From NCBI RefSeq assembly GCF_000190755.2, contig NZ_JH109152.1, forward strand, positions 992,001 to 1,056,000: a DNA stretch of 64,000 nt. Direction: 5' to 3'. The DNA is from Methylobacter tundripaludum SV96. GTDB taxonomy: Bacteria; Pseudomonadota; Gammaproteobacteria; Methylococcales; Methylomonadaceae. How positions within the stretch are numbered: the first letter of the stretch is position 1; every line of letters starts with the position of its first letter. Shown here one piece after another: positions 6,309 to 14,279 of the stretch. Both the position numbers and the translations under genes were made by a program. A model generated the notes under the pieces. The model saw only the letters and a program-made list of their open reading frames with translations, ran no database searches and was not told the DNA's origin.

Positions 6309-6676
6309 TGGTTGGTTTGCACAATGCTCATGTGATTCTTTACAAGGGTATTTTATGTCGCTGCGCGGCATTGCAAGGACGGCCGTTGTCCCAATTGGTT
6401 TATTACACAGAGTACATGCAGGAGGCTGATCCGGAATGGAAGCCGATGCATTTAAGGAATATAGAAATTATGACGGGTATGGATGTGGGTTTAGGTGATT
6501 ATAGGGTCGAGTATTACACGGCCGACAAGCGGCTGATTGTTACTGAGCCTGCAATGTCGTTAGGTGCCGCCAAGCAGATGGCTGATGTTAATCGGAATCG
6601 CCCAGATATTGCCGCCGCTAATTATGCAGTGATGCGTTGCGTTTTGAACTCACTGGATGAGCAGGATGCCCCATGA
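6308..6676 (+). CDS. Uncharacterised prophage protein (122 aa)
   Basis: The likely start is ATG 6308, overlapping the stop of the preceding small membrane gene (TGATGG). An alternative TTG lies at 6302. The product is soluble and mixed, with a C-terminal stretch (MSLGAAKQMADVNRNRPDIAAANYAVM) that is probably helical. No family recognised. It is the last gene of a three-gene overlapping set (5756, 6147, 6308), and a 170-bp gap follows before the replication gene. Confidence 0.5.
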   Translation: MVGLHNAHVILYKGILCRCAALQGRPLSQLVYYTEYMQEADPEWKPMHLRNIEIMTGMDVGLGDYRVEYYTADKRLIVTEPAMSLGAAKQMADVNRNRPDIAAANYAVMRCVLNSLDEQDAP

Positions 6677-6849
6677 TCTATCCCCGCTCCCCTTTATTAA
6701 TTAAAGCATTTTTAAATTTAATGTTATTGCTTGTTAAGTTAGCGATTGAATGTCTGATGCCGGGTAAAAGGTACTTCCCAGCATCCCCCCTTGCGGGTAC
6801 GAAGGGGCTCGATTTGTTTGTAGGTAGTGGCGTTGTGAGTTACTAAACA

Positions 6850-9261
6850 ATGTCTTCGAATTATGATGATGTAAAATTACAGCTGGTTGGGTTTGGCCTT
6901 CAGGTCGATCGACTGACAACTGGGCGCATGATCCGCTGCCGGGTTGAAGGTGACCGAGAGAAACGCGGCTGGTATATCCTGCATGAAATCACCCTGACCG
7001 GCGGCGACATCGTCTTTGTCGGCTCGTATGGCATCTGGCAGGGCGCGGACAACAATGCGCAAAAAATAGAGATCACCCGAACCGACCTCAGCGCCGAGCA
7101 AAAAGCCGCCATCAAACAGCGCATTGCCGACGACAAAAAGCGCGTGGACGCGGAGCAAAAACGCAAAGCTGAACAGTCCGCTGCCAAAGCCAGTGCCGCC
7201 TGGCGCAACCTTGAAATAGACGGCGATTGCGATTACCTACACCGCAAAGGCATCATCCCTCACGGCGTAAGATTCACCGAAAAAGGCGCATTGGCCGTGC
7301 CTATGCTCGACACCCAAGGCCGCATCCACGGCCTGCAATTCATCCTGGACAAAGACAAACAAAAAGACCTGATCGCAAAACACAACGGCCGCGACAAACA
7401 ATACTGGCCAGCCGGTGCAGTAAAAAAAGCCCACTTCCACCTGATCGATAGCCCAACCACACTGATACTGGTTGCCGAAGGCTATGCCACCGGCGCTACC
7501 GCATACGAAGCCACCGGTTTCCCGGTTGCGATCGCATTCGATGCTGGTAACCTTCAAGCAGTCGCCCAGGCGCTAAAAAAATACTACCGCGAAGCGCAAA
7601 TCCTAATCTTAGCCGATGATGACGCCTTTGCCCGCTGCCAACATTGCCAGAAACCGGTACAAGTCAACCTATCCGCGACCTGCCCACACTGCAACGAACC
7701 CCACGGCAAGAAAAACGCTGGCAAAGAATGCGCAGAACTGGCCGCGCTGGCCGTCAATGGCCGCGTCGTATCGCCAAAATTTGCCGATCCGGAAGCCCGG
7801 TTCGACCACTATTGCCGCAACCAAGGCAAACTGACCGACTTCAACGACCTACACCTGACCGACGGCCTACACACGGTAAGGATTCAGATCGAGGAAGCCA
7901 TCAAGCAAGCAGGATTCACCGTCACCGCCAAAGCGCGGGAAGCGCAACCACAGGGGGGAGGGGAAGCTACAAAAGCCGCACTAAAACCCATCGACTGCTA
8001 CGACCACGCCCTGGGTCGATTCAGCCTCGTCTATGCTATGGGGGGTATGCTATTCGATGCCCAAGAGCACATGCGCATAGCGCTCAACGACTTCAAGCAA
8101 GCCTGCGTCCACTCCGACATACCCAAGCGCTGGCAAGAAAGCAAACAGCGGCGGATCGTCAGGCCCGATGAGGTCGGCTTCGACCCGACCGAAAAAGACA
8201 AGAACATCACCTGCAACGTCTGGGACGGCTTCCCGACCACACCGATTGATGGTAACTGCGATCGCCTGCTAGACCTGCTCATGTATATGTGCGCCGACGA
8301 GAAAAACAGCGACGCCGTTTACAACTGGGTACTGCGCTGGCTGGCCTATCCACTACAACATCCCGGCGCCAAGATGAAGACCACCATCGTCATCCACGGT
8401 CCGCAAGGCACCGGAAAAAACCTATTTTTCGACGTCATTCTCGGTATATACGGCAAATACGGCCGCATCATCGACCAGTCCGCTATCGAAGATAAATTTA
8501 ACGACTGCTTCGGCGGAAAACTGTTCATGCTTGCCGATGAAGTCGTGGCGCGATCCGATCTATACCATATCAAGAACAAGCTCAAAGGCCTGATCACCGG
8601 CGACCGCATCCGCATCAACCCGAAAAATATGGCCGCCTACGAAGAGGCCAACCACGTCAACCTTGTTTTCCTATCGAACGAGCGAATGCCCGTCGTCCTC
8701 GACCAAGACGATCGGCGGCACCAAGTCATCTGGACGCCCGCCAAACTAGGCCCCGACTTTTACAAAGAAATAGCCCTGGAAATCGACAACGGCGGCGCGG
8801 AAGCCCTGCATTATTACCTGGTCAACCTGCCGCTGGGCGACTTCAACCCGCATACCAAACCGTTGATGACCGCCGCCAAACAAGACCTGCAAGACCTCAG
8901 CAAAGACAGCATCATCCGTTTTTACGACGAATGGAACACCAAGGAAATCAGCGGCGTCCCGCCTATTCCGGCGCTGTCGGAAGACATCTACACCCTATAC
9001 ACCCACTGGTGCCGACGGGAAGGCGTCAGAGCCGCCCCAAAAAATAAAGCGATCGATGCCATAGCCAAGCGCCCTGGCGTAAAAAAAGAACGAAAGCGGT
9101 ACCTAAACGGAGTGTCTATGGTTGAAAACCCGAAAACTATCATCACTCCCGCCAACGCCGAAGAAATGTCGCCCGGTAATTCAGAAGCCGGTTGGCTTGG
9201 TTTTAACATCAATAATTTCAAGGATTCAGTCGATGCGTACAAAGAAGATAGCCGCGCTTAA
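6850..9261 (+). CDS. Phage primase-helicase (TOPRIM plus SF3-type helicase, DUF5906-like)
   Basis: This 803-aa protein is the phage replication enzyme. A TOPRIM-type core is seen at about residues 206-258: LVAEGYATGATA with the catalytic Glu, then ILILADDD. A small zinc-binding pair follows (CQHC near 261 and CPHC near 277). The C-terminal helicase has a Walker A GPQGTGKN near 515-522, a Walker B-like LFMLADEV near 557, and a following arginine-containing block (DRRHQVIWTP). This organisation matches virulence-associated-E/DUF5906-type primase-helicases. It would prime and unwind at the phage origin. A dense inverted repeat array begins immediately after its stop codon and is a candidate origin. 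The region upstream (6677-6849) has only a weak hairpin. Confidence 0.9.
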   Translation: MSSNYDDVKLQLVGFGLQVDRLTTGRMIRCRVEGDREKRGWYILHEITLTGGDIVFVGSYGIWQGADNNAQKIEITRTDLSAEQKAAIKQRIADDKKRVDAEQKRKAEQSAAKASAAWRNLEIDGDCDYLHRKGIIPHGVRFTEKGALAVPMLDTQGRIHGLQFILDKDKQKDLIAKHNGRDKQYWPAGAVKKAHFHLIDSPTTLILVAEGYATGATAYEATGFPVAIAFDAGNLQAVAQALKKYYREAQILILADDDAFARCQHCQKPVQVNLSATCPHCNEPHGKKNAGKECAELAALAVNGRVVSPKFADPEARFDHYCRNQGKLTDFNDLHLTDGLHTVRIQIEEAIKQAGFTVTAKAREAQPQGGGEATKAALKPIDCYDHALGRFSLVYAMGGMLFDAQEHMRIALNDFKQACVHSDIPKRWQESKQRRIVRPDEVGFDPTEKDKNITCNVWDGFPTTPIDGNCDRLLDLLMYMCADEKNSDAVYNWVLRWLAYPLQHPGAKMKTTIVIHGPQGTGKNLFFDVILGIYGKYGRIIDQSAIEDKFNDCFGGKLFMLADEVVARSDLYHIKNKLKGLITGDRIRINPKNMAAYEEANHVNLVFLSNERMPVVLDQDDRRHQVIWTPAKLGPDFYKEIALEIDNGGAEALHYYLVNLPLGDFNPHTKPLMTAAKQDLQDLSKDSIIRFYDEWNTKEISGVPPIPALSEDIYTLYTHWCRREGVRAAPKNKAIDAIAKRPGVKKERKRYLNGVSMVENPKTIITPANAEEMSPGNSEAGWLGFNINNFKDSVDAYKEDSRA

Positions 9262-9265
9262 TATT

Positions 9266-9512
9266 GTGCAGGGTGTGCAGGCAGTTGTGCAGGGTATTGT
9301 GCAGAGTCAAAGCCGCGCCGCGCGTGGCCTGTGCAGGGTGTGCAGTACTTCACTTTACGTGACGCGCGAGAAACAAACCGCCACCACTGCCAAAAATAAA
9401 ACCGCCCTCGCGTATATGGGTATCCTGCACACCCTGCACACCCTGCACAGACCACGAATGATAACGCCTCGCGTTTTTTCGCGCCCTGCACTCGCTCCTG
9501 CACACCCTGCAC
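9266..9512. repeat. Inverted iteron array (6 x GTGCAG, then 6 x CTGCAC), candidate phage origin
   Basis: Six GTGCAG motifs start at 9266, 9275, 9287, 9299, 9331 and 9340. After an 80-bp centre, six reverse-complement CTGCAC motifs start at 9425, 9434, 9443, 9486, 9498 and 9507. Spacings are mostly 9 or 12 bp, and the extended unit is GTGCAGGGT. The array begins right after the primase-helicase stop and fills the gap before 9534. Iterons beside a replication gene suggest origin function; the mirror arrangement could also form a large cruciform. Apparent ORFs through it are low-complexity shadows. Confidence 0.75.
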
Positions 9513-9533
9513 AACCTTTATTTTATTAAAAAA

Positions 9534-9791
9534 ATGAAAAAGATAGTTTGTGGACCAGAGAACGTAAAAGCCTTTAACGGGCAAATGAAAGAGCTGGTGC
9601 CTGAATTTCACGCGCTGGCTAAGCAGCTCCACGCCGCTGGCTTAATTAACGGCCTACGCGGCGCTACGCTCGAATTACCCCCGTTTACTGAACAAACAAT
9701 AGCAGAGCAGCCGAAAGCGGCGCAATATTGCAAAGAATGCGGACACTGGCATATCCCGTTGGAATGCACTAAACAAGGGGCGACCGCATGA
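9534..9791 (+). CDS. Small phage protein with Cys motif (85 aa)
   Basis: An 85-aa protein starting MKKIVCGPENVKAF. The N-terminal half is helical (FHALAKQLHAAGLI). The C-terminus contains CKECGHWHIPLEC, with Cys and His residues spaced as in a small metal-binding knuckle. It lies between the repeat array and the terminase small subunit, and overlaps the latter by 4 bp (ATGA), so it belongs to the packaging operon. Function unknown. Confidence 0.6.
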   Translation: MKKIVCGPENVKAFNGQMKELVPEFHALAKQLHAAGLINGLRGATLELPPFTEQTIAEQPKAAQYCKECGHWHIPLECTKQGATA

Positions 9792-10330
9792 CCTTCATGA
9801 GCCAAACCGCCTTCGCTGACCACATCGGCGTCAACCGTAGCCACGTCACCCAGCTGAAAAACGCTGACCGCTTAGTTATGGAAGACGGAAAAGTAAACGT
9901 CGAAGCCTCAATCCAGCGTATAGCCGAAACCAAAGACCCGTCCAAAGAAGGTGTGACCAAGCGGCATGAGCAGGAGCGTGAGCGTAAAGAACAGGATGCA
10001 GGAAAAGAGAGTTCTGCGGTTAGTGGCTCAGGCAGTCGCTATCAATCAGCCAAAGCCAGACGAGAAGAAGCTAACGCCGAATTAACTGAAATCGATCTGA
10101 AAACGCGTCGCGGTCAATTGCTGGTAGCCGACGAAGCCAGAGCCTGCGTAGCCGATGGCGACACCATCATCCGCAACCGGCTCGAATCCCTGCCCGACAT
10201 CCTAGCGCCGCAACTGGCCGCAGAAACCGACGAACAGAAAATCCGCTCCATGTTGATGGATCACATTGAATCCCTGCTCGGCGACTTGTCGCGCAGTTTT
10301 TTACACCTTAGCAAAGTAGAGAAAACATGA
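9788..10330 (+). CDS. Terminase small subunit (Nu1-like)
   Basis: The 180-aa product recognises the packaging site on phage DNA and recruits the large subunit. An N-terminal winged HTH (MSQTAFADHIGVNRSHVTQL) matches Nu1/DUF1441-type small terminases. A charged linker (residues about 58-85) follows, then a long helical oligomerisation region ending SRSFLHLSKVEKT. Start codons ATG 9788 or 9797 are both possible. It overlaps the previous gene by 4 bp and the next (PP-loop) gene by 4 bp, which makes that insertion part of the packaging operon. Confidence 0.85.
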   Translation: MTFMSQTAFADHIGVNRSHVTQLKNADRLVMEDGKVNVEASIQRIAETKDPSKEGVTKRHEQERERKEQDAGKESSAVSGSGSRYQSAKARREEANAELTEIDLKTRRGQLLVADEARACVADGDTIIRNRLESLPDILAPQLAAETDEQKIRSMLMDHIESLLGDLSRSFLHLSKVEKT

Positions 10331-11187
10331 ACTTATCTATCTCATTTAGTGGTGGAAAAACGTCGGCATATATGACTAAGTGGCTGCTTGATAATAAATT
10401 AAACGATTTCGACAACGTTGTTATTACATTTGCAAACACAGGGCAGGAACTTGAGGAAACATTAGAGTTTGTAAATCGCTGTGACAAGGAATGGAATTTA
10501 GGAGTGGTCTGGCTAGAGGCTCTTGTCGATCCAGTGAAAGGAAATGGAACCAAGTTTCGACGCGTGACATTTGAAACAGCATCACGCAATGGTGAGCCAT
10601 TTGAGGAGTATATAAAAAAACATGGTATTCCGAATCAAGCATTCCCGAAATGTACGTCTGAGCTGAAGCTTGCTCCCATGCGTTCATATTTACGGTCATT
10701 GGGTTGGAAAAATGGAACCTATAAAACCGCGATTGGAATCAGGATTGATGAAATGGATCGCGTAAGTTCGAACATGGAAAAAGAAAATCTTATCTACCCA
10801 TTGATTGAATATACAAAGGCAACAAAAGAGATGATTAATCTCTGGTGGGGACGTCAGTCATTTAATCTAAATATCATGGAGCACCAAGGGAATTGTGCAT
10901 GGTGCTGGAAGAAAAGTAAGCGGAAGTTGCTAACCCTAGCTGTTGATACGCCTGAAGTATTTGAATTTCCAATGCGGATGGAAGATCAGTATCGATTTGC
11001 TGGGCCTTGGCAAGATCCAAGTGGAGTTGGACGGCTTTTTTTCAGAAAAAATACCAGCACGAAACAATTGCTGGAAGAATCAAAATTGCCCTTTGAAAGA
11101 TGGAAGCCTGCTGCGGTCAATTTCGACTTATTTAATTATGAGCTTGATTCGGCTGGCGGCTGCTCTGAAAGTTGTGAGGTTTATTAA
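10327..11187 (+). CDS. PP-loop ATPase, PAPS-reductase-like, inserted between terminase genes
   Basis: A 286-aa member of the phosphoadenosine phosphosulfate reductase-like family of PP-loop enzymes. The PP-loop is SGGKTS at residues 8-13 (ISFSGGKTSAYM), and FANTGQE near 35-41 is the second conserved block. Cysteines occur at 52, 109, 190, 193 (CAWC), 279 and 283 (CSESC). The pattern could bind an iron-sulphur cluster or metal. Related enzymes act in sulphate assimilation, tRNA thiolation and DNA phosphorothioation; the phage substrate is not known. The sequence is visibly more A/T-rich than the flanking terminase genes, suggesting later acquisition. It overlaps the small subunit stop by ATGA and lies 3 bp before the large subunit. 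Confidence 0.85.
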   Translation: MNLSISFSGGKTSAYMTKWLLDNKLNDFDNVVITFANTGQELEETLEFVNRCDKEWNLGVVWLEALVDPVKGNGTKFRRVTFETASRNGEPFEEYIKKHGIPNQAFPKCTSELKLAPMRSYLRSLGWKNGTYKTAIGIRIDEMDRVSSNMEKENLIYPLIEYTKATKEMINLWWGRQSFNLNIMEHQGNCAWCWKKSKRKLLTLAVDTPEVFEFPMRMEDQYRFAGPWQDPSGVGRLFFRKNTSTKQLLEESKLPFERWKPAAVNFDLFNYELDSAGGCSESCEVY

Positions 11188-11190
11188 GCT

Positions 11191-13125
11191 ATGCAGGCAC
11201 AATCACAATACAGCAACGCTAGGGAGGTTATCAACACCACCCGCGCCCGCGCCTACGCCCCGCGCAAAACTCAGACCGTGTCCGAATGGTCGGATAAAAA
11301 TATCGTCCTGTCGCGCAAAACCAGTCCTGAGCCAGGGCCGTGGCGAACTGACAGAAACCCGATCCTGCGTGAGCCGATGGATTGCCTATCGGCCCGCTCG
11401 ACGATACACGAAGTCGTTATCAAATTCCCCATCCAGATCGGCAAAAGCGAGATTGGCCGCAACGCTATCGGCTACTGGATGGGTGAAGCTCCCGGCCCCA
11501 TCATGGCCTGCTTCCCGGCAGATGTCAGTATGCAAAAATGGATTAACCAAAAGCTTAATCCCATGCTGGATGACTCGCCGGCGGTAAAAAACGTCATGGT
11601 ATCCACCAACAGCCGCAATGCCGCCAATACCAAAGAGTTTAAGGACTTTTTGGGCGGCCAGCTCTATGTCGAGCATGCCGGAGCGCCGGCCAGATTGAAG
11701 TCAACATCGGTCAAATATCTTGTTGTCGACGAATTAACCGAATTTGCCAATTCGCTGAAAACCGGCGATGACCCCATGGTCATGCTGGAAGACCGTTATT
11801 CGGCTTTTACCTCGACCTATAAGCGACTGGACATATCATCGCCCGGCACAAAAGGCATCTGCCGTATCGATGAACGATATGAGTTATCGGACCAGCGCCA
11901 TTATTACATGCCATGCCCGCATTGCCTGGAAGAAATAACCTTCGAGTGGTCCGGTCTACACTGGGACAAAGGCGGTGTCCGTGTCCGCTACGTCTGCCCG
12001 GAATGCGGCTGTGAAATCGAAGAGCATCAAAAAACAGACATGATCAAAGCGGGGCGCTGGATACCGAAAAACCCGGAATCAAAAATACGCGGCTATACCG
12101 TTAATTGCCTGTATTACCAAATCGGCCTAGGCCCGCGCTGGGAAAAGCTGGTAGAAATGTGGTTAGGTGTTCAAAACGACCCGGCTAAATTAAAAACCTT
12201 TGTCAACAGCCGCCTAGCCGAAGCCTGGGAAGACCCCTCCATGCGCGCGGTAAAGCTCAACGTTATCGCCGACCGCGCCGAACCCTACCGCCTGCGCGTC
12301 GCCCCGCTGGGTGTTTGCGCCGTTACCGCCGGTGTCGATACCCAAGACAACCGCTTGGCCGTGCAAATCGTCGGCTGGGGCAAGGGCATGGCTTGCTGGG
12401 TACTGGATTACATTGAACTGATGGGCGACCCCGCCGATGATGCCGTTTGGATCGCCTTAACCGACCTGCTCAACCGGCCCATCGAGCACATCAACGGCCA
12501 CGCCCTGCCGATCCAAGCCACTGCCATCGACGCAGGCGGACACCGTACCGAAGCGGTAAAAGACTTCGTGCGCCGCCGTATGATTCGCCGCCCGATGGTC
12601 ATCTTCGGCGCAGTGCCCAACAACGCCCCGGTGCTGTCTCGTCCCAAAGCGCAAGACGTCAACTGGAAAGGCCAATACAACAAACGCGGCGTGATGATTC
12701 AGCACGTCGGCACCGTAGCGGTCAAAAACGTCCTGTTCGGGCGCATGTCCACCGACGGCGACAAAGACAATGCTTCCCGGCTGCTGCACTTTTCTGAAGA
12801 TTTACCGCGCGAATACTTCACCGGCATCGTCTCGGAAACTTTCAACCCGCGCACCAACCGCTTCGAGACCAAGCGCGGCGCACGTAACGAATCACTGGAC
12901 ACACTGGTTTACGCCTACGCCGCCGCCCATCATCACGAATTGCGTCTGCATCTGCATACCGCTGCCAAATGGGATGAGTTGGGGGCAAAACTGGCCGTGG
13001 TGTCGAGTGATGAATATAGGCGGCTACAAGCAGAGGCGGCAAAAGCCGCGCAGCAACCGCTATTGCCGATATTGCCCAAGGCAACCATAACCAAAAAACC
13101 TAAACGGAACAGTCAACTATTATGA
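11191..13125 (+). CDS. Terminase large subunit, lambda GpA family
   Basis: A 644-aa packaging motor/nuclease. The N-terminal ATPase includes a GpA-type P-loop region near residues 78-86 (FPIQIGKS), with VVDELTEF as the Walker B region. A zinc-binding insert (CPHC near 241 and CPECGC near 269) is typical of GpA. The C-terminal nuclease part includes DTQDNRLAVQIVGWG and a DAGGHRTE block. Length matches lambda GpA (641 aa). It translocates DNA into the procapsid and cuts at cos-type ends, so this phage probably has cohesive ends. It overlaps the Mor-like gene by 4 bp. Confidence 0.95.
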   Translation: MQAQSQYSNAREVINTTRARAYAPRKTQTVSEWSDKNIVLSRKTSPEPGPWRTDRNPILREPMDCLSARSTIHEVVIKFPIQIGKSEIGRNAIGYWMGEAPGPIMACFPADVSMQKWINQKLNPMLDDSPAVKNVMVSTNSRNAANTKEFKDFLGGQLYVEHAGAPARLKSTSVKYLVVDELTEFANSLKTGDDPMVMLEDRYSAFTSTYKRLDISSPGTKGICRIDERYELSDQRHYYMPCPHCLEEITFEWSGLHWDKGGVRVRYVCPECGCEIEEHQKTDMIKAGRWIPKNPESKIRGYTVNCLYYQIGLGPRWEKLVEMWLGVQNDPAKLKTFVNSRLAEAWEDPSMRAVKLNVIADRAEPYRLRVAPLGVCAVTAGVDTQDNRLAVQIVGWGKGMACWVLDYIELMGDPADDAVWIALTDLLNRPIEHINGHALPIQATAIDAGGHRTEAVKDFVRRRMIRRPMVIFGAVPNNAPVLSRPKAQDVNWKGQYNKRGVMIQHVGTVAVKNVLFGRMSTDGDKDNASRLLHFSEDLPREYFTGIVSETFNPRTNRFETKRGARNESLDTLVYAYAAAHHHELRLHLHTAAKWDELGAKLAVVSSDEYRRLQAEAAKAAQQPLLPILPKATITKKPKRNSQLL

Positions 13126-13367
13126 CCGGAATAATACAAGAAATGCGCCGCGTGGTTGCCAGCGTGGTGGGTGATGACCAAAAAGCCAGCGATGTGGTTT
13201 ATGCACTGATCACAAACTTCGGCGGCGAACGCTTAACCATGCCCGCCAATGATTACGATAAACGCAATCAGGAAATAAAAGACCTGCATGATTCCGGCGC
13301 TACGGTTGAACAGCTGGCTAGGCGTTACCGGCTGTCGCCTAAGACGATTTATAGGATTTTAGGTTAG
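13122..13367 (+). CDS. Mor-like transcriptional activator
   Basis: The 81-aa protein ends with an HTH (GATVEQLARRYRLSPKTIYRIL) preceded by RLTMPANDYDKRNQEIKDL, the arrangement of Mor/C activators of Mu-like phages. In Mu, Mor activates the middle promoter. Here the gene sits inside the packaging operon of a lambda-type head module, overlapping terL by 4 bp. That is an unusual place and suggests control of the downstream head or tail genes. The dimerisation N-terminus is short. Confidence 0.7.
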   Translation: MTGIIQEMRRVVASVVGDDQKASDVVYALITNFGGERLTMPANDYDKRNQEIKDLHDSGATVEQLARRYRLSPKTIYRILG

Positions 13368-13415
13368 GCGTAACCCAACACAATACAGCAATAACTAGAT
13401 ATGGAGTAAAGCGAA

Positions 13416-13613
13416 ATGATTTGTAGCATTGAAAAAGAGTATAGGCGCGGAGTTATTGGAACTGATTTTGTGCATATAATATGGGTTAAAAACAGATATG
13501 TTCTTGATATTTTTAAATTACGATTTTTTGGGATTGGATTTAAGACTGGCTTTTGCTTGCTTAAGAAAATACATAATATTAATCTTACCTACAAAATTAA
13601 TAAGGGTGGGTGA
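13416..13613 (+). CDS. Small basic protein, uncertain (65 aa)
   Basis: Starts at ATG 13416 with a GGAG ribosome-binding site about 9 nt upstream and ends one base before the Lar-like gene starts (TGATATG). This spacing favours a real, coupled gene. The product is hydrophobic and basic, with no domain recognised. The DNA is A/T-rich compared with terL, as is the next gene. It could also be a leader for the following gene. Confidence 0.4.
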   Translation: MICSIEKEYRRGVIGTDFVHIIWVKNRYVLDIFKLRFFGIGFKTGFCLLKKIHNINLTYKINKGG

Positions 13614-13614
13614 T

Positions 13615-13896
13615 ATGAGTGGAAATGATTGCATTAATGAAACTGGACAGGAGTTGAGTCATACGGGTAGATTGCTGCCATGTCCATTTTGCGGACTGCA
13701 AGAACCTGCCCTAGATAGTGATAGCTACGCCCACTGCTTGACGACAGAAACATTCGATGTATTTGGTGATAAGATCGGCTGTATCCCCTCGCAAACGCCG
13801 ATACACTCCGCCTCTATTCGCTGCACTCGCTGCAATGGGCAAATCAAGGGAATATCTATTGATGACGCCCGTCAACTATGGAATACGAGGGCTTAA
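13615..13896 (+). CDS. Lar-like restriction alleviation/zinc-ribbon protein
   Basis: From ATG 13615 the product has 93 aa. It contains LLPCPFCGLQEPAL near residue 20 and a second Cys pair (CTRCNGQIKG) near residue 71, ending with DDARQLWNTRA. This is the layout of the Lar family (PCPFCG ... CxxC ... A...WN.R). Rac prophage Lar modulates host type I restriction. The role in this phage is by analogy only. Ribosome binding site AAGGGTGGG lies just upstream. Confidence 0.65.
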   Translation: MSGNDCINETGQELSHTGRLLPCPFCGLQEPALDSDSYAHCLTTETFDVFGDKIGCIPSQTPIHSASIRCTRCNGQIKGISIDDARQLWNTRA

Positions 13897-13951
13897 TAAA
13901 TCAGCAGGTTGGGTTAGGAATTAGCCGAAACACAGCATAATCGTGCAAAAT

Positions 13952-13977
13952 GTTGGGTTACGCTACGCTAACCCAAC
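13952..13977. repeat. Short palindromic repeat (REP-like)
   Basis: GTTGGGTTA and TAACCCAAC form a 9-bp stem with an 8-nt loop (CGCTACGC), and the flanks read ..CAACCTACAAAAAAA. Fragments of the same sequence occur nearby (GGTTGGGTTAGG near 13907 and GTAACCCAAC near 13372). This suggests repeated insertion of a dispersed palindromic element around the small genes between terL and gpW. Confidence 0.55.
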
Positions 13978-14069
13978 CTACAAAAAAATCCGTAATCCTA
14001 CCTATAGACTTTTCCAAAATTCTCATTTTTTGCCTATTTTGTGAGAATTAAAACCGCCATGATAGCACC

Positions 14070-14279
14070 ATGGCATACACACAAACTCAACTCGACGCAT
14101 TAGAAACCGCAATCGCACAGGGCGCTTTGTCCGTGCAATTCGGCGAGCGCAAAATCACCTATCATTCTCTCGCAGAGATGGAACGGTTGCGCAACACTAT
14201 GCGTTCAGAGCTGGGTGTGGCAACACCTGCCGCCGCAAGAGCGCGCATTATCAATATTCCGACAGGGAAGGGGCTATGA
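14070..14279 (+). CDS. Head-tail joining protein gpW
   Basis: A 69-aa protein (MAYTQTQLDALETAIAQGAL). The pattern of a helix, a short hairpin with SVQFGERKITYHSLAEME, and a second helix matches lambda gpW (68 aa). gpW seals the portal after packaging and allows tail joining. It is just before the portal gene, which it overlaps by 4 bp, the same order as lambda W-B. Confidence 0.85.
   Translation: MAYTQTQLDALETAIAQGALSVQFGERKITYHSLAEMERLRNTMRSELGVATPAAARARIINIPTGKGL

Noticed and set aside
7227-8495. Several arginine/proline-rich plus-strand frames inside the primase-helicase gene
   Set aside because: They are frame shadows of a high-GC gene, with composition typical of shadows.
9122-9529. 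Open frames across the repeat array on both strands (135 aa plus, 124 aa minus)
   Set aside because: They arise from the repeated GTGCAG/CTGCAC units, giving low-complexity peptides.
10427-10699. Minus-strand frames within the PP-loop gene
   Set aside because: Shadows of a gene with clear family motifs.
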